Shown piece by piece: positions 52,501 to 61,016 of a stretch of DNA of 64,000 nucleotides (position 1 is the stretch's first letter; each line of letters begins with the position of its first letter). Below the pieces are notes generated by a model, which was not told the origin of the DNA, ran no database searches, and saw nothing but the letters and a program-made list of their open reading frames with translations. Source of the stretch: Pontibacter litorisediminis (lineage in GTDB: Bacteria > Bacteroidota > Bacteroidia > Cytophagales > Hymenobacteraceae); the NCBI RefSeq assembly GCF_029360645.1, contig NZ_JARDUA010000001.1:1364001-1428000 (forward strand), written 5' to 3'. Position numbers and translations under genes: made by a program.

Positions 52501-54775
52501 TGAGTCGGGCACGCATCACATGTGGTCCATCAACCGCAACTACGAGCTTACCTCTTTCAACCGCAACTTTGCACAGGAGTTTGAACAGCGAAACGGTTAT
52601 GAGCTAAGCCCGTTCGTTCGCATTGATGATGCCTCTATGGTGCATGAGAATTCCTATGCGTTTTGGGAGGATAAGTATAAGCAGGTGTTTGCAGGGCATC
52701 CGCAGCACTTTGAGATCGAGCTGCAGCAAGGCAGGAGTTGGCGCGAAGTATACCTGCACCCCATTTACATGGAGGATGGCTCATTTGAGGAGATCTCCGG
52801 TATCGCGCTGGACATAACCGACAAGAAGAAGTCGGAGCTGGCCCTGTCGGAGAGCGAGGAGAAGTTCCGCAGCATCTTTGAGTCGTTCCAGGACGTGTAC
52901 TACCGCGTTGATCTGGAGGGAAGCCTGCAACTGATAAGCCCGTCTGTCTTTCAACTGCTCGGCTACCGCGAAAACGAAGTGCTGGGCAAGCCATCGGGGC
53001 AGTTCTATGTTAACCCGGGGGACCAGAAGCGCATCCGCGACCTGGCGCTGGAGCAGCGTAACGTCCGGGACATTGAAGTGGAGATGGTATGCAGGGATGG
53101 CTCCGAAATAACCGTGATGCTCGACGCCAGGCTGGTGTACAACGAGCATGGCGAGCCAGTGGGCCTGGAGGGGGTGGTCCGCGACGTATCCGAGTTGAAG
53201 CGCACACAGATCGCCCTTTTGCGTGCCAAAGAGGAAGCGGAGAACCTGCTTAAGGTGAAGACCCAGTTCCTGGCCAACATGAGCCACGAGCTGCGTACCC
53301 CTATGAACGGTATCATCGGCATGATCGACCTGATGAGCCAGATCAACACCGACCCGGAGCAGAGCGAGTACATCGACACCCTGCGCAAGTCGTCGGACGC
53401 GTTGCTTGCCATCCTGAACGACATCCTGGACCTGAGCAAGATACAGGCGGGCAAGCTGGTACTGCACGAAAACGGTGTAGACCTGCACGAGACACTGGAC
53501 AAGATACACTCTCTGTTCGTGAACCGGGCGCAGCAGAAGGACCTGAACTTTACCTATACCATCCAGCCTAACGTGCCGCGCCACATCGTAACCGATGAGA
53601 CAAGGCTGTTGCAGATACTGTCTAACCTTACCTCCAATGCCATCAAGTTCACGAACGCCGGCGATGTGAGCATCACCGTGGGGGCCGATAAGCTGAGCCG
53701 CGACAACTATAGGCTGAACGTGCGCGTGAAGGACTCTGGTATCGGGATCTCTCCGGAGGACCAGTTGCTGCTGTTCAACGACTTTACCCAGTTGGATAAC
53801 TCCTCCACCAAAACATTTGGTGGCACAGGCCTTGGCTTGGCAATATCGAAGCAGCTCACGCAACTGCTGGGGGGCGATATCGGCGTGGACTCCAAGCCCG
53901 GTGATGGCAGTGTGTTCTGGTTTAACATCAAGGTGCGCGTGGCCAGCGCGGCCGAGGTAGAGGAGCAGCAGCTCCGGCAGCTGCAGCAACACCAGGAAGT
54001 AAGCTCGCTGGACTTTACGCCATACGTGCTGCTGGTAGATGACAACCAGATTAACCAGAAGGTGGCCCAAAAGCAGCTGGAGCGCCTGGGCTGCATTACC
54101 GAGATTGCCTCCAACGGCTACGAGGCCATAGAGCATGCCAACCGCAACAAGTATGACATCATCTTTATGGACATCCAGATGCCTGAGATGGATGGGGTTA
54201 CGGCAACCAGGCACATCAAGGAGCAGCTAGGCGACAACTGCCCCCCTATCATTGCCATGACGGCTTATTCGATGAAAGATGATGCCGAGAAGTTCATGAA
54301 ACAGGGCATGGACGACTATGTGTCGAAGCCGGTAAAGAGCTCGGACCTGCACACCATGATCAGCAAATGGCATAAAAACGGCTGGGAGGCAGGCACTTCC
54401 GGTGCCGCCGCCGCAGAAGAGCTGGAAAACCAGGAGCCAATTATTGACATGGCGGTGGTGGAGCAGCTCCGCGAAATTGGCGGAGAGGATTTTACCAAGC
54501 AATTATATACCGAGTTTGAGGAAGAAGCCGCTGGATTGCTCGAGGAAGCCAAAAAAGACCTTGATGTACAACATTACAAAGGTATTTTAAGTACATTGCA
54601 TCAACTTAAAGGTACAGGCTTTACGCTAGGCATCAATCTGCTGGCAGAACTTGCCAAACAGCTAGAACACGATATTAAGAGCGACAACTTTGAGGAGGTG
54701 AACCAAAACTTCTCTAAGTTGCAAAAGCAGTACGAACACTATAAAAAAACTTACAAGGACATTATATTCAGTTAG
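49553..54775 (+). CDS. Large hybrid sensor histidine kinase: six PAS, two GAF-like, HisKA/HATPase, REC, HPt
   Basis: 1740 residues, no transmembrane helix, so cytosolic. Approximate order: an N-terminal PAS-like domain (1-130); PAS (140-255); GAF-like (260-410); PAS (425-545); PAS (565-680); PAS (690-800); GAF (805-970); PAS (985-1095); PAS (1105-1225); HisKA with phosphoacceptor H1245 in ANMSHELRTPMN; HATPase to about 1475 with NLTSNAIKFT, DSGIGI and GGTGLGLAIS; REC (1490-1605) with phosphoacceptor D1540 in FMDIQMPEMDG; HPt (1640-1735) with H1683 in LHQLKGTG. All relay positions (His-Asp-His) are present, so it could pass phosphate to the separate REC protein encoded 3 bases later. ATG at 49553 stands after a gene-free leader of 216 bases. 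Confidence 0.94.
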   Translation: MPYTSTRQPDEKIIQSASNLLQVLVQLAKPTHGVVVALPSGQVLAANAQTSNYRPSGSDLSTSRDLRGLFGITQEQFGLLMEALQKQRKFTGSVDTDDESCNPFTYSCRMVHFQGSTFVCVELANMGQATALLPYDGDSYHDVFEENSEPMFLLDCEGHFIDINQAALQLVGLTKENLTGKSIFRAFRLNLFERVALRGQLQKALEEGKQKFEWWLHQGNQDLLPVEITLQPGKFKAQDILYGTVKNLNEVIETEQDVRFRNHQLEFVNQLITNLSSSDSPYDILHNTLDELLEKSDVEGGCVYTFNSFFPDQARLSYSAGEVPSPALPDELQLSPEQLQQLMGDNRRHAVVHLQEHLQKSLRRTLTLVPIATDKKVLALILIWPNNEPRMTQSFVSLLDFIGSAIGNYIDRHRLQQQLINTEDKYKLLFEASYDAILLFKDGVVFECNDKALEFFRCTREDLIGKSPIDYSPEFQPDGERSVEKTARIMREVLETGRSVTFEWKNRRKDGTLFDAELTVNRLLLDGEAYIQVFKRDITQRKQTQQTKRREEVLNESMGQFRSFLDKVNLVYYSLDTEGNIAFANDYFLKYVEYTEEELIGKSFYDLLVPQQERTQRFRDFKRSLETKHLSTYYERDVITKSGQLKTIRWNSMFEYDTEGQVTGITSVGKDMTDKRIAMEALKDNKIRLQDLFDNAHDLIQNISVDNKFIFVNKAWKDRLGYTDQDIESLTLNDIVHPYYKAKLIYQLRNLYKGENVNKIETVFLTKAGKPVHLIGSITCSWQDNRPVATRAILHDITDRIKAERLQKVYYSIANLAISSKDLNSLYSAIHRELSKIIETRNIYIALCDNDHNNLNFVYLVDQFTDKASKQHNRRPFSRGLSEYIIATGKPLYMQKQELLELAEREGLTLFGAVPEVILCSPLAIGERIIGVITLQDYQNPEAYVGTDIEILHFISNQVALAIERKRNEEQINTQNARLNAIFESGTHHMWSINRNYELTSFNRNFAQEFEQRNGYELSPFVRIDDASMVHENSYAFWEDKYKQVFAGHPQHFEIELQQGRSWREVYLHPIYMEDGSFEEISGIALDITDKKKSELALSESEEKFRSIFESFQDVYYRVDLEGSLQLISPSVFQLLGYRENEVLGKPSGQFYVNPGDQKRIRDLALEQRNVRDIEVEMVCRDGSEITVMLDARLVYNEHGEPVGLEGVVRDVSELKRTQIALLRAKEEAENLLKVKTQFLANMSHELRTPMNGIIGMIDLMSQINTDPEQSEYIDTLRKSSDALLAILNDILDLSKIQAGKLVLHENGVDLHETLDKIHSLFVNRAQQKDLNFTYTIQPNVPRHIVTDETRLLQILSNLTSNAIKFTNAGDVSITVGADKLSRDNYRLNVRVKDSGIGISPEDQLLLFNDFTQLDNSSTKTFGGTGLGLAISKQLTQLLGGDIGVDSKPGDGSVFWFNIKVRVASAAEVEEQQLRQLQQHQEVSSLDFTPYVLLVDDNQINQKVAQKQLERLGCITEIASNGYEAIEHANRNKYDIIFMDIQMPEMDGVTATRHIKEQLGDNCPPIIAMTAYSMKDDAEKFMKQGMDDYVSKPVKSSDLHTMISKWHKNGWEAGTSGAAAAEELENQEPIIDMAVVEQLREIGGEDFTKQLYTEFEEEAAGLLEEAKKDLDVQHYKGILSTLHQLKGTGFTLGINLLAELAKQLEHDIKSDNFEEVNQNFSKLQKQYEHYKKTYKDIIFS

Positions 54776-54778
54776 AAA

Positions 54779-55159
54779 ATGGCAGAAAGCAAAACTATTT
54801 TGATCGCTGAGGATAGCTCTGTAATCCTGAACCTAACGAAGAAGATCCTGGAGCTGCAGAACTACAGGATCCTCGTGGCCAAAAACGGCGGTGAGGTGTT
54901 GAAGCAGGTAGAATCCAACAAGATCGACTGCATCCTGATGGACCTGAACATCCCGGTGAAAAACGGCATGGACTGCACCAAGGAGATTCGCGGCAGCAAG
55001 GACCCAGAGACTGCCAACATTCCGATCATTGCGGTAACAGGCAACGCGAACAACTATAGCATGGAAGACTTCAAAGCCGTAGGTATCAACGATTACCTGC
55101 CAAAGCCGCTCGACTTTGATATGCTGGTGCAGACAGTTAAGAAGTATACGGTAAAGTAA
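54779..55159 (+). CDS. Single-domain response regulator
   Basis: 126 residues, only a REC domain: acidic pocket EDSS near residue 11, phosphoacceptor D55 in CILMDLN, a Thr in AVTGNAN and the conserved lysine in DYLPKPLDF. No output domain, CheY-like. It starts three bases after the hybrid kinase gene, so it is a natural phosphate acceptor from the HPt domain (H1683) of that protein, to which it is probably linked. Confidence 0.93.
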   Translation: MAESKTILIAEDSSVILNLTKKILELQNYRILVAKNGGEVLKQVESNKIDCILMDLNIPVKNGMDCTKEIRGSKDPETANIPIIAVTGNANNYSMEDFKAVGINDYLPKPLDFDMLVQTVKKYTVK

Positions 55160-55160
55160 A

Positions 55161-55436
55161 ATGCAGCTAAAGTACACGCGGCCATTTTTAAACAAGCTGG
55201 AGGATATTTTTGCAGAGTCGGATTTTGTGCTGCGTTATGAAAAAGGCAACTTTAAAGCCGGCTACTGTGTGCTAAAAGATATGAAGGTGGCGGTAGTGAA
55301 CAAGTACTACAGCCTGGAGGGGAAGATCAACTGCCTTTACGATATCCTTCGCACAATTTCTGTGGATGAGAGCCGGCTGAGCGACAAAACCAGGCAGCTC
55401 TACCACGAGATCCGAAACGAAGAGAACGCCAATTGA
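55161..55436 (+). CDS. Conserved hypothetical protein, 91 residues
   Basis: Small soluble protein starting MQLKYTRPFLNKLEDIFAES. Alternating hydrophobic and charged positions and the strand FKAGYCVLKDMKVAVVN suggest a mixed alpha/beta fold. I do not know the domain, but the same kind of short protein is often found directly upstream of PhnP-like hydrolases in Bacteroidota, in my recollection. It starts one base after the response regulator stop and overlaps the start of the next gene (TTGA), so all four genes 49553-56194 look like one transcript. Confidence 0.75.
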   Translation: MQLKYTRPFLNKLEDIFAESDFVLRYEKGNFKAGYCVLKDMKVAVVNKYYSLEGKINCLYDILRTISVDESRLSDKTRQLYHEIRNEENAN

Positions 55437-56194
55437 AAATAACATTATTAGGCACGGGCACCTCGCAGGGCGTACCAGTTATCGGGTGCACTTGCGAGGT
55501 TTGCCGTTCTGTAGACTACCGTGATCAGCGCCTGCGCGTGTCGGTGCACCTGCAGGTCGATGGCAAAAGCATCATCATCGACTCGGGCCCCGACTTCCGG
55601 CAACAGGTATTGCGTGAGCGCATCCGAAAGCTTGACGCCCTGGTGTTTACGCACGAGCACAAGGATCACACCGCCGGCCTCGATGATATCCGTGCCTTTA
55701 ACTTCTCGCAGCACAAAGACATGCCTCTGTATGGCGAAGAGCGCGTACTGGAGCAGCTCAAGCGGGAGTACGCCTATATCTTTGCGGATTACAAGTATCC
55801 GGGCATTCCGCAGGTGCAGCTGCACCCAATCACGACAGAGCCCTTTGAGGTAGAGGGCGTTGTGTTCACACCGATCCGGGTGATGCACTACAAATTACCC
55901 GTGCTGGGCTTCCGCATCGGAGACTTCACCTACATTACCGATGCCAATTACATCTCCGAAGAGGAAAAAGAGAAGGTGCGCGGCTCTAAAGTGATTGTGC
56001 TTAACGCTTTGCGCCACGAGCACCACATCTCGCACTTTTCTCTGAAGGAGGCCATCGCCGTATTGGAGGACCTGCAGCCCGAGCAGGCGTACCTCACCCA
56101 CATCAGCCATTTAATGGGCCTGCACCGCGAGGTAGAGCTGCAACTGCCGGACTTCATCCGCCTCGGCTACGACGGCCTGCAGCTAGAAGTATAA
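55433..56194 (+). CDS. PhnP-like metallo-beta-lactamase-fold hydrolase
   Basis: 253 residues. Begins at TTG (55433), overlapping the previous stop. Signature pieces: GTGTSQGVPVIGCTCEVC (a cysteine-bearing loop as in PhnP), IIDSGPDFRQQ, the metal-binding THEHKDHTAGLDD (HxHxDH), and LTHISHLMG near the end with the last histidines. PhnP is a cyclic phosphodiesterase of phosphonate degradation; other members are tRNase Z-like or unknown. No phosphonate genes are near, so the substrate is open. The C-terminus is a helical extension (EVELQLPDFIRLGYDGLQLEV, read in pieces). Confidence 0.87.
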   Translation: MKITLLGTGTSQGVPVIGCTCEVCRSVDYRDQRLRVSVHLQVDGKSIIIDSGPDFRQQVLRERIRKLDALVFTHEHKDHTAGLDDIRAFNFSQHKDMPLYGEERVLEQLKREYAYIFADYKYPGIPQVQLHPITTEPFEVEGVVFTPIRVMHYKLPVLGFRIGDFTYITDANYISEEEKEKVRGSKVIVLNALRHEHHISHFSLKEAIAVLEDLQPEQAYLTHISHLMGLHREVELQLPDFIRLGYDGLQLEV

Positions 56195-56199
56195 CTTTC

Positions 56200-56310
56200 C
56201 TGGCAAAGGACTGCGTGACATAAGACAAGTGACTTTTGTTAATTTGTCATAGAGCCTTAATAAAGTATAAACATCCTTTGTCTTTTGTTATTAGATCCTT
56301 TGTCCTAAAA
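56200..56310. repeat. Intergenic CCTTTGTC-type repeat before rqcH
   Basis: Short leader region with repeated words (ATCCTTTGTC, CAAAGGAC-type, AGTATAAACATCC) in both orientations. It resembles the arms of the hairpin at 23665-23734. It is the only space before rqcH and may contain its promoter. Boundaries are approximate. Confidence 0.4.
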
Positions 56311-57879
56311 ATGCACCTGAACTTTTACTTCTTACGGCAACTGGCGCAGGCACTGAAGCCCAAGCTTACCGGCATGCAGGTAGTTACGGCTTTCAGCCAG
56401 AACAAGGCCGAGCTTATACTTGGTTTTGCCCGTAATGGAGAAGAACTGTACATCCGGGCGCAACTGGGGCCGCACTTTACCTCGCTCTCTTTCCCTACTG
56501 AATTTAAGAGAGCCCGCGCCAACACTATTGAGCTACTGCAGGAGATGCAGGGGCAGACGGTGGAGGACGTGGTGCAGCACCAGAACGAGCGCAGCTTCTA
56601 CCTTATACTTTCGGGCGGTTACCTGCTGCTGTTCAAGATGTTCGGCAACCGCTCCAACATCGTGCTCTACCAGCATGGGGAGGCCATAAAGCTGTTTCTG
56701 AAGAAGTTCCCGGCCGATGCCGAACTCGACCCGCTGCACATGGACCGGCCACTGCAGCAGAACTTCGCCGCCTTTTCCGCCGCCGACGGTAACCTGCGCA
56801 AAGTGTACCCTACCTTTGGGGATGTGCCCCTTTTATACTTAGAGGAGCGCGGGTATAGCCAAGCCACGCTGGAGGAGAAGTGGGAGCTGGTGCAAAACAT
56901 GTTAGACATCCTGGAGGCGCCTGGGGCATATTATATTATCAAGCTACAGGATAAACTGCGCCTGTCGCTGCTGCCACTCGGCGAGGTGTTGTATACCTAT
57001 CCGGATCCGCTGGAGGCGGCTAGTAACTTCACCCGTTTATACTTGTCTGAGACGGGTTTTAAGCGGCAGTATGAGCAGGCCAGGCAGCAGTTGGAGCGCA
57101 AGCGGCACGTAACCAAAACGGTGATGGAGCAAAGCGAGGAGAAGCTGCAGGAGCTGCGCCACAACCGCTCTTACTCTCAGACCGCCGACGTACTCATGGC
57201 CAACCTTACCAATATTCCGCCACGCGCCACCGAGGTGGAGCTCTACGATTTCTATACCGACCAAACCCGCACCTATACTTTAAAGCAAAACGAAACCCCA
57301 CAGAAGCATGCTGAGCGCCTCTACCGCAAGGCCAAGAACCAGCACCTGGAGGTAAAGCAGCTGGAGGAGAAAGTAGAGCGAAAGCTGGAGGAGCTCATCA
57401 TACTGGAGGACGCGCTGCAGGCGCTAGCCGAGGTGGAGCACTATAAGCAGCTGAAGGTGTTTCTGCGGGAGTATAACCACCTGCTTGGCAGCAAGCAGCA
57501 GGAACAGGTGCAGATTCCGTTTCGGGTGTTTGAGAGCGAAGGCTTTAAGATACTGGTGGGCAAGAGCTCCCAGAACAACGACGAGCTGACACAGCGCCAT
57601 ACGTACAAGGAGGATATGTGGCTGCATGCCAAAGACGTGTCCGGCTCGCACGTGGTGATCAAGTACCAGGCGGGGAAAACAATCCCAAATTCGGTGCTGG
57701 AAAAGGCGGCACAGTTGGCAGCCTACTACAGCAAACGGAAATCGGATTCGCTGTGCCCGGTGATCTACACGCCCAAAAAGTGGGTGCGCAAGCCGAAGGG
57801 TGCTCCTGCCGGGGCTGTGGTGGTGGAGCGGGAGAAAGTGCTGCTGGTAAAGCCGGAGAATCCGTTTGCGAAAGGATAA
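56311..57879 (+). CDS. rqcH: NFACT-family ribosome quality control protein RqcH
   Basis: 522 residues from the ATG at 56311 (MHLNFYFLRQ); the frame is open 25 codons upstream but the NFACT-N domain begins here. NFACT-N at about 1-190, a helix-hairpin-helix-like and long coiled-coil region at about 260-385 (LERKRHVTKTVMEQSEEK, HAERLYRKAKNQHLEVKQLEE), and NFACT-R at about 410-510 with DMWLHAKDVSGSHVVIK. In other bacteria this protein binds stalled 50S-peptidyl-tRNA and adds C-terminal alanine tails. Followed directly by repeat copy C. Confidence 0.9.
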   Translation: MHLNFYFLRQLAQALKPKLTGMQVVTAFSQNKAELILGFARNGEELYIRAQLGPHFTSLSFPTEFKRARANTIELLQEMQGQTVEDVVQHQNERSFYLILSGGYLLLFKMFGNRSNIVLYQHGEAIKLFLKKFPADAELDPLHMDRPLQQNFAAFSAADGNLRKVYPTFGDVPLLYLEERGYSQATLEEKWELVQNMLDILEAPGAYYIIKLQDKLRLSLLPLGEVLYTYPDPLEAASNFTRLYLSETGFKRQYEQARQQLERKRHVTKTVMEQSEEKLQELRHNRSYSQTADVLMANLTNIPPRATEVELYDFYTDQTRTYTLKQNETPQKHAERLYRKAKNQHLEVKQLEEKVERKLEELIILEDALQALAEVEHYKQLKVFLREYNHLLGSKQQEQVQIPFRVFESEGFKILVGKSSQNNDELTQRHTYKEDMWLHAKDVSGSHVVIKYQAGKTIPNSVLEKAAQLAAYYSKRKSDSLCPVIYTPKKWVRKPKGAPAGAVVVEREKVLLVKPENPFAKG

Positions 57880-57887
57880 AGGTTTCT

Positions 57888-58300
57888 GGCGCAAGCATCC
57901 GCTTGTGCCTTCTATAGCCGCTGCTTTTGCTACTTGACATCGCTCGTGCGAGCTTGTAGCTCGTGCTATTGCCGCTGCTTGATGCAACTGGACACAAGCT
58001 ACCCTTACTAGCCCCTGTTCATCCACGGCCTTACAAGCCTACCGTTGCATAGTATACTTTCTGCTCTCAAGCCCGAGAGGGCTCGTCTTGGGGGTAGGGG
58101 CCCTCGATAAGGGCATCGCGCTGTCTACATTTCCTTTGCTCCTGCGTCGCAATGCCTTCGGCACCGGAAATCTAGACGGCGCTCTTTTTCGAGGGCCCCT
58201 ACCCCCACCCAAGGGCTGGGAAATATTTCGATAGCTTAGGCTGACGGAGCTGGAACAGAATTCCCCTCCTTAAACACGGAGGGGCAGGGGTGGTTGGAGC
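57888..58300 (+). repeat. Mosaic intergenic repeat, copy C
   Basis: Starts with the hairpin GGCGCAAGC-ATCC-GCTTGTGCC (57888-57909). Ordered blocks shared with copies A and B: GAACCTTACTAGCC-type block (here ACCCTTACTAGCCCCTG), GGGCATCGCGCTGT, AGGGGCCCTCGATAAGGGC-type arms and TTCGATAGCT, then CCCCTCCTTAAACACGGAGG. Boundaries are approximate. Open frames here are ignored as repeat by-products. Confidence 0.75.
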
Positions 58301-58321
58301 CGGTGCTGCAAAAAAGTATAT

Positions 58322-58885
58322 CTACATTCCCAACTTCCGCAAAGCCAGCAAGCTCAAGGCAATAGAGCCGGCCACGTTCACTTTTCCACTCAACACCATA
58401 CTTTCCAGCTCTTCCAGCGGTACCTTCAGTACTTCAATGTGCTCACTTATATCCAGGTCCTGCTCGGTTATTTTACGGGCGTTCCGTGCAAGGAAGTAGT
58501 AGATTCTGTTGGTGTCTTTGGTGGGGTTGTCGATCACCTCCAGCAGCGGCTCCAGTTCTTCAGAGGTATAGCCTGTTTCCTCCAGCAGTTCGCGGCGGGC
58601 AGCTTCCAGCGGCTCTATCTCGTGCTCATCTACCACACCACCCGGCAGCTCAATAAAGATGTCGGCGGCTGCGTGTTTGTACTGGCGCACAAAAATGACA
58701 TGGTTATCTTCCGTAAGCGGAAAAACCAGCACCACGTTGGGGCGCACGCTCACGTAATAATCATCCATTATGTGGCCATTGGGCAACTCTACCTCATCGC
58801 GCCGCAACTTATACCATTTCTCATCCACCACCATGTCCGACCGCAGGATCTTCCAGGGCTGTAGGGTATTACTCTTGTCACTCAT
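58322..58885 (-). CDS. NUDIX hydrolase, ADP-ribose pyrophosphatase-like
   Basis: 187 residues. The Nudix box (Gx5Ex7REUxEExGU) is seen as GGVVDEHEIEPLEAARRELL followed by EETGY. Upstream, the domain-swapped N-terminal strands (VVDEKWYKLRRDEVELPNG, DDYYVSVRPNVVLVFPL) resemble ADP-ribose and nucleoside-sugar pyrophosphatases. It cleaves nucleoside diphosphate derivatives in the cytosol. It is monocistronic on the minus strand, facing repeat copy C. Confidence 0.9.
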   Translation of the reverse strand: MSDKSNTLQPWKILRSDMVVDEKWYKLRRDEVELPNGHIMDDYYVSVRPNVVLVFPLTEDNHVIFVRQYKHAAADIFIELPGGVVDEHEIEPLEAARRELLEETGYTSEELEPLLEVIDNPTKDTNRIYYFLARNARKITEQDLDISEHIEVLKVPLEELESMVLSGKVNVAGSIALSLLALRKLGM

Positions 58886-58911
58886 ACTTGCAAGTTATAC
58901 TTTATTAGCGT

Positions 58912-58936
58912 AAAAAAGCCATGCCTGGGGCATGGC
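58912..58936 (-). terminator. Terminator of the methyltransferase gene
   Basis: GCCATGCC (58918-58925) pairs with GGCATGGC (58929-58936), loop TGG; the minus-strand exit is a run of six T (complement of 58912-58917). It lies about 37 bases after the stop at 58974. Confidence 0.85.
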
Positions 58937-58973
58937 AAAGAGGCACAGCACTATAGGTCGAGTTGCTCCCGGG

Positions 58974-59786
58974 CTACTCTTTTTGCCGCACCATGTACTC
59001 ATTTTTGCCGGCTACCTTCTGCTGTACGGCCTCCTGCCAATCCTGGCCTGTAGCTGACAGGTACTCCGATTGGTTCCACTGCTGGTGCTGCTTCAGCTGC
59101 TCATCAACCTCTAGTATGTACAGCTCATGCCCCGGGCGATCCTTTACTTTGAAGCCACAGGAGCGCATCATGGCTTCGATGGCGGCATGGTTAGGTGCCC
59201 ACCAGTTGGTGATGTCACCGGCCATGCGTTTTTCGATGAAGGCCATTTTGGGCCAGCCTTCCTGCAGCATACGCTGGCGGTCGTTAATCTCAAAATCCTC
59301 CGGTACCTCCGCCACTTCTTTACCCGGCATGGTCAGGGTCTGAAACACCATCTGGCGGCGGCATTTCTGGGACAGGATATCCAAAGACAGCAACGGGTAG
59401 CGCAGGTGGTAGAGCACCCCCATGTACCAGATCAGGTCGAACTGGCGGTCGAGGCGGGCCACATCATACACCTGCATTTGTTTAAGCTCGATTTTATCCT
59501 CCAGCCCGAACTGCTTCGCTGCCCACTCCGCCTGCCGCAGGTAGTGCGGGTCCACGTCAATGCCAAGTACGTTGGCACCTCGTTTGGCAAGCTCTATACT
59601 ATAGAAACCGGCGTTGCATCCAATATCCAGCACTTCCCAGCCCGATAGATCTTCCGGAAGGTACGGCTCCAACTCCAGCCACTTGAACTTCGGGAAATCA
59701 CCCAGAAAATGATTGGGGGCGGTTTGGTTGCCGTCAGGCAGGTGCAGGTTGTGGAACCAGGGTGCAAGCGCTTCTATTTCCGACAT
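58974..59786 (-). CDS. SAM-dependent methyltransferase, TIGR04290-like
   Basis: 270 residues, class I methyltransferase. WFHNLHLPDGNQTAPNHFLGDFPKFKW (split here) is a family marker at the N-terminus; the SAM site is VLDIGCNAGFYSIELAKRG and ID-VDPHY after it, acidic second strand VLGIDVD; IWYMGVLYHLRYPL resembles CmoB-type methyltransferases. Related proteins are reported next to glycosyltransferases in conserved clusters of several phyla, from memory. Here it stands last of the minus-strand glycan cluster, with its own terminator. It probably modifies a glycan or its lipid carrier; the target is unknown. Confidence 0.87.
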   Translation of the reverse strand: MSEIEALAPWFHNLHLPDGNQTAPNHFLGDFPKFKWLELEPYLPEDLSGWEVLDIGCNAGFYSIELAKRGANVLGIDVDPHYLRQAEWAAKQFGLEDKIELKQMQVYDVARLDRQFDLIWYMGVLYHLRYPLLSLDILSQKCRRQMVFQTLTMPGKEVAEVPEDFEINDRQRMLQEGWPKMAFIEKRMAGDITNWWAPNHAAIEAMMRSCGFKVKDRPGHELYILEVDEQLKQHQQWNQSEYLSATGQDWQEAVQQKVAGKNEYMVRQKE

Positions 59787-59856
59787 AGGACAGGTTGTTT
59801 TTATGAGTATATAGGCATGCTTACGCAGGTGCAGCAGCTATTGATACATAAACGAA

Positions 59857-59891
59857 GACAGCCGCCCTGGCCTAGTGCAGAAGCGGCTGTC
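59857..59891 (-). terminator. Candidate terminator after the first glycosyltransferase gene
   Basis: GACAGCCGC (59857-59865) pairs with GCGGCTGTC (59883-59891) with a 17-base loop; the minus-strand exit is only moderately T-rich. It lies 22 bases past the stop at 59913 and separates that gene from the methyltransferase gene. Confidence 0.6.
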
Positions 59892-59912
59892 TGTTAGATG
59901 CGTACGTAAAGT

Positions 59913-61016
59913 TTATACTTCCTGGCCTACCTTTGTGCTGGCAAAAGAGTTTCCCAGCGTCATTAGTTCTTCGGCATAATTGATCAGTTCCTTGGCGCGG
60001 TGGGCGGCCGTGTGGTGGGCCATCACTTTTTTGCGGGCACGCTCGCCTATCAGCTTACGCTCCGATTTGCAGATCTCGCGTAGGTACTTCAGCGTATCTT
60101 TGGTATCCCGTGCAATCAGGATCTCTGTTCCGGGTTCAAAGATCGTCTCCAAACCTTCCCAGTAATCGGAGATGATCGGGGTGGCGCAGGCCGCTGCCTC
60201 GAACAGCCGCACGCTTGGCGCATAGCCGGCCTTCACCATATCGGCACGCGTGATGTTCATGGTGAAGCGCTGGCTGTTGTAAAAGGTGCGGTGCCCGGCA
60301 GGCGGCAGGTGATGGATGTGCTCCACGTTGGAGGGCCATTTTATACTTGCCGGGTACTGCGGACCTGCCACCACAAAGCGCCCTAACGGCCACTGCCTAG
60401 CGGCCTCCAGCATCAGCTTATCCAGCGGCGGTTGGCGGTCGTCGGAGTAGGTGCCCAGGTAGCCCAGATCCCATTTGCACTCCATCAGCTCCGGGTAGTA
60501 CAGGCCTGGGTCGAAAGAGCAGTACAACGCACGCGCCATGGGCGAGCCGTACTTCTGCTCCAGCAGGTCCAGGGTTGGCCCGCCGGTAAACGACAGATAC
60601 AGGTCATACTTGGGAATGAGGTTCGGGTGCAGGTACTCGTAATCCTCGCGCTCCAGTTTAGCTAGTGTTACCGGTGTATCAATGTCGTAAAAAGCCTTGA
60701 TGCCCCGCGCCGTCTTGATCACCCACTCTCCTACAGGCACGCCCTCCGGCACGTAAGAGCCCACAATCACCATGTCGGCCTCGCGCACTTCTTCTGTAAA
60801 ACGGTTTTTCAGGTCATCCACCGATTTGTAGAGCTCCGTGCGGCAGTACTCCGGGTTGGCTAGGTCGCGGTTGCCGGCGTACCAGGGCACGTCCCGTTCC
60901 AGAAAAGTAACCAGATGGCCCTGCTTGTTTAGCTCCCTTACCAAACCCCTGAACGTGGTGGCATGGCCGTTGCCCCAACTGGAGGTGATGGATAAGCCAA
61001 GAATTACGATATTCAT
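59913..61016 (-). CDS. CgeB-like glycosyltransferase, copy 1
   Basis: 367 residues, GT-B fold. The N-terminal half starts MNIVILGLSITSSWGNGHAT and includes GIKAFYDIDTPVTLAKLE, the DUF3880/CgeB-type sequence; the C-terminal donor domain shows NITRADMVKAGYAPSVRLFEAAACATPIISDYW (split here), with EPGTEILIARD following. This C-terminal stretch matches GT4-like glycosyltransferases' E-x7-E site with FEAAAC. It overlaps the second copy by four bases (ATGA) and shares the same pattern. Cytosolic, nucleotide-sugar donor unknown. Confidence 0.87.
   Translation of the reverse strand: MNIVILGLSITSSWGNGHATTFRGLVRELNKQGHLVTFLERDVPWYAGNRDLANPEYCRTELYKSVDDLKNRFTEEVREADMVIVGSYVPEGVPVGEWVIKTARGIKAFYDIDTPVTLAKLEREDYEYLHPNLIPKYDLYLSFTGGPTLDLLEQKYGSPMARALYCSFDPGLYYPELMECKWDLGYLGTYSDDRQPPLDKLMLEAARQWPLGRFVVAGPQYPASIKWPSNVEHIHHLPPAGHRTFYNSQRFTMNITRADMVKAGYAPSVRLFEAAACATPIISDYWEGLETIFEPGTEILIARDTKDTLKYLREICKSERKLIGERARKKVMAHHTAAHRAKELINYAEELMTLGNSFASTKVGQEV

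Noticed and set aside
52781..54214. 477-codon antisense open frame inside the hybrid kinase
   Set aside because: Composition (many L, H, V, Q) is typical of antisense shadow frames; the sense strand carries complete HisKA, HATPase and REC motifs.
57618..57917. Open frames across the end of rqcH and repeat copy C
   Set aside because: Overlap a confident gene and continue into repeat DNA.
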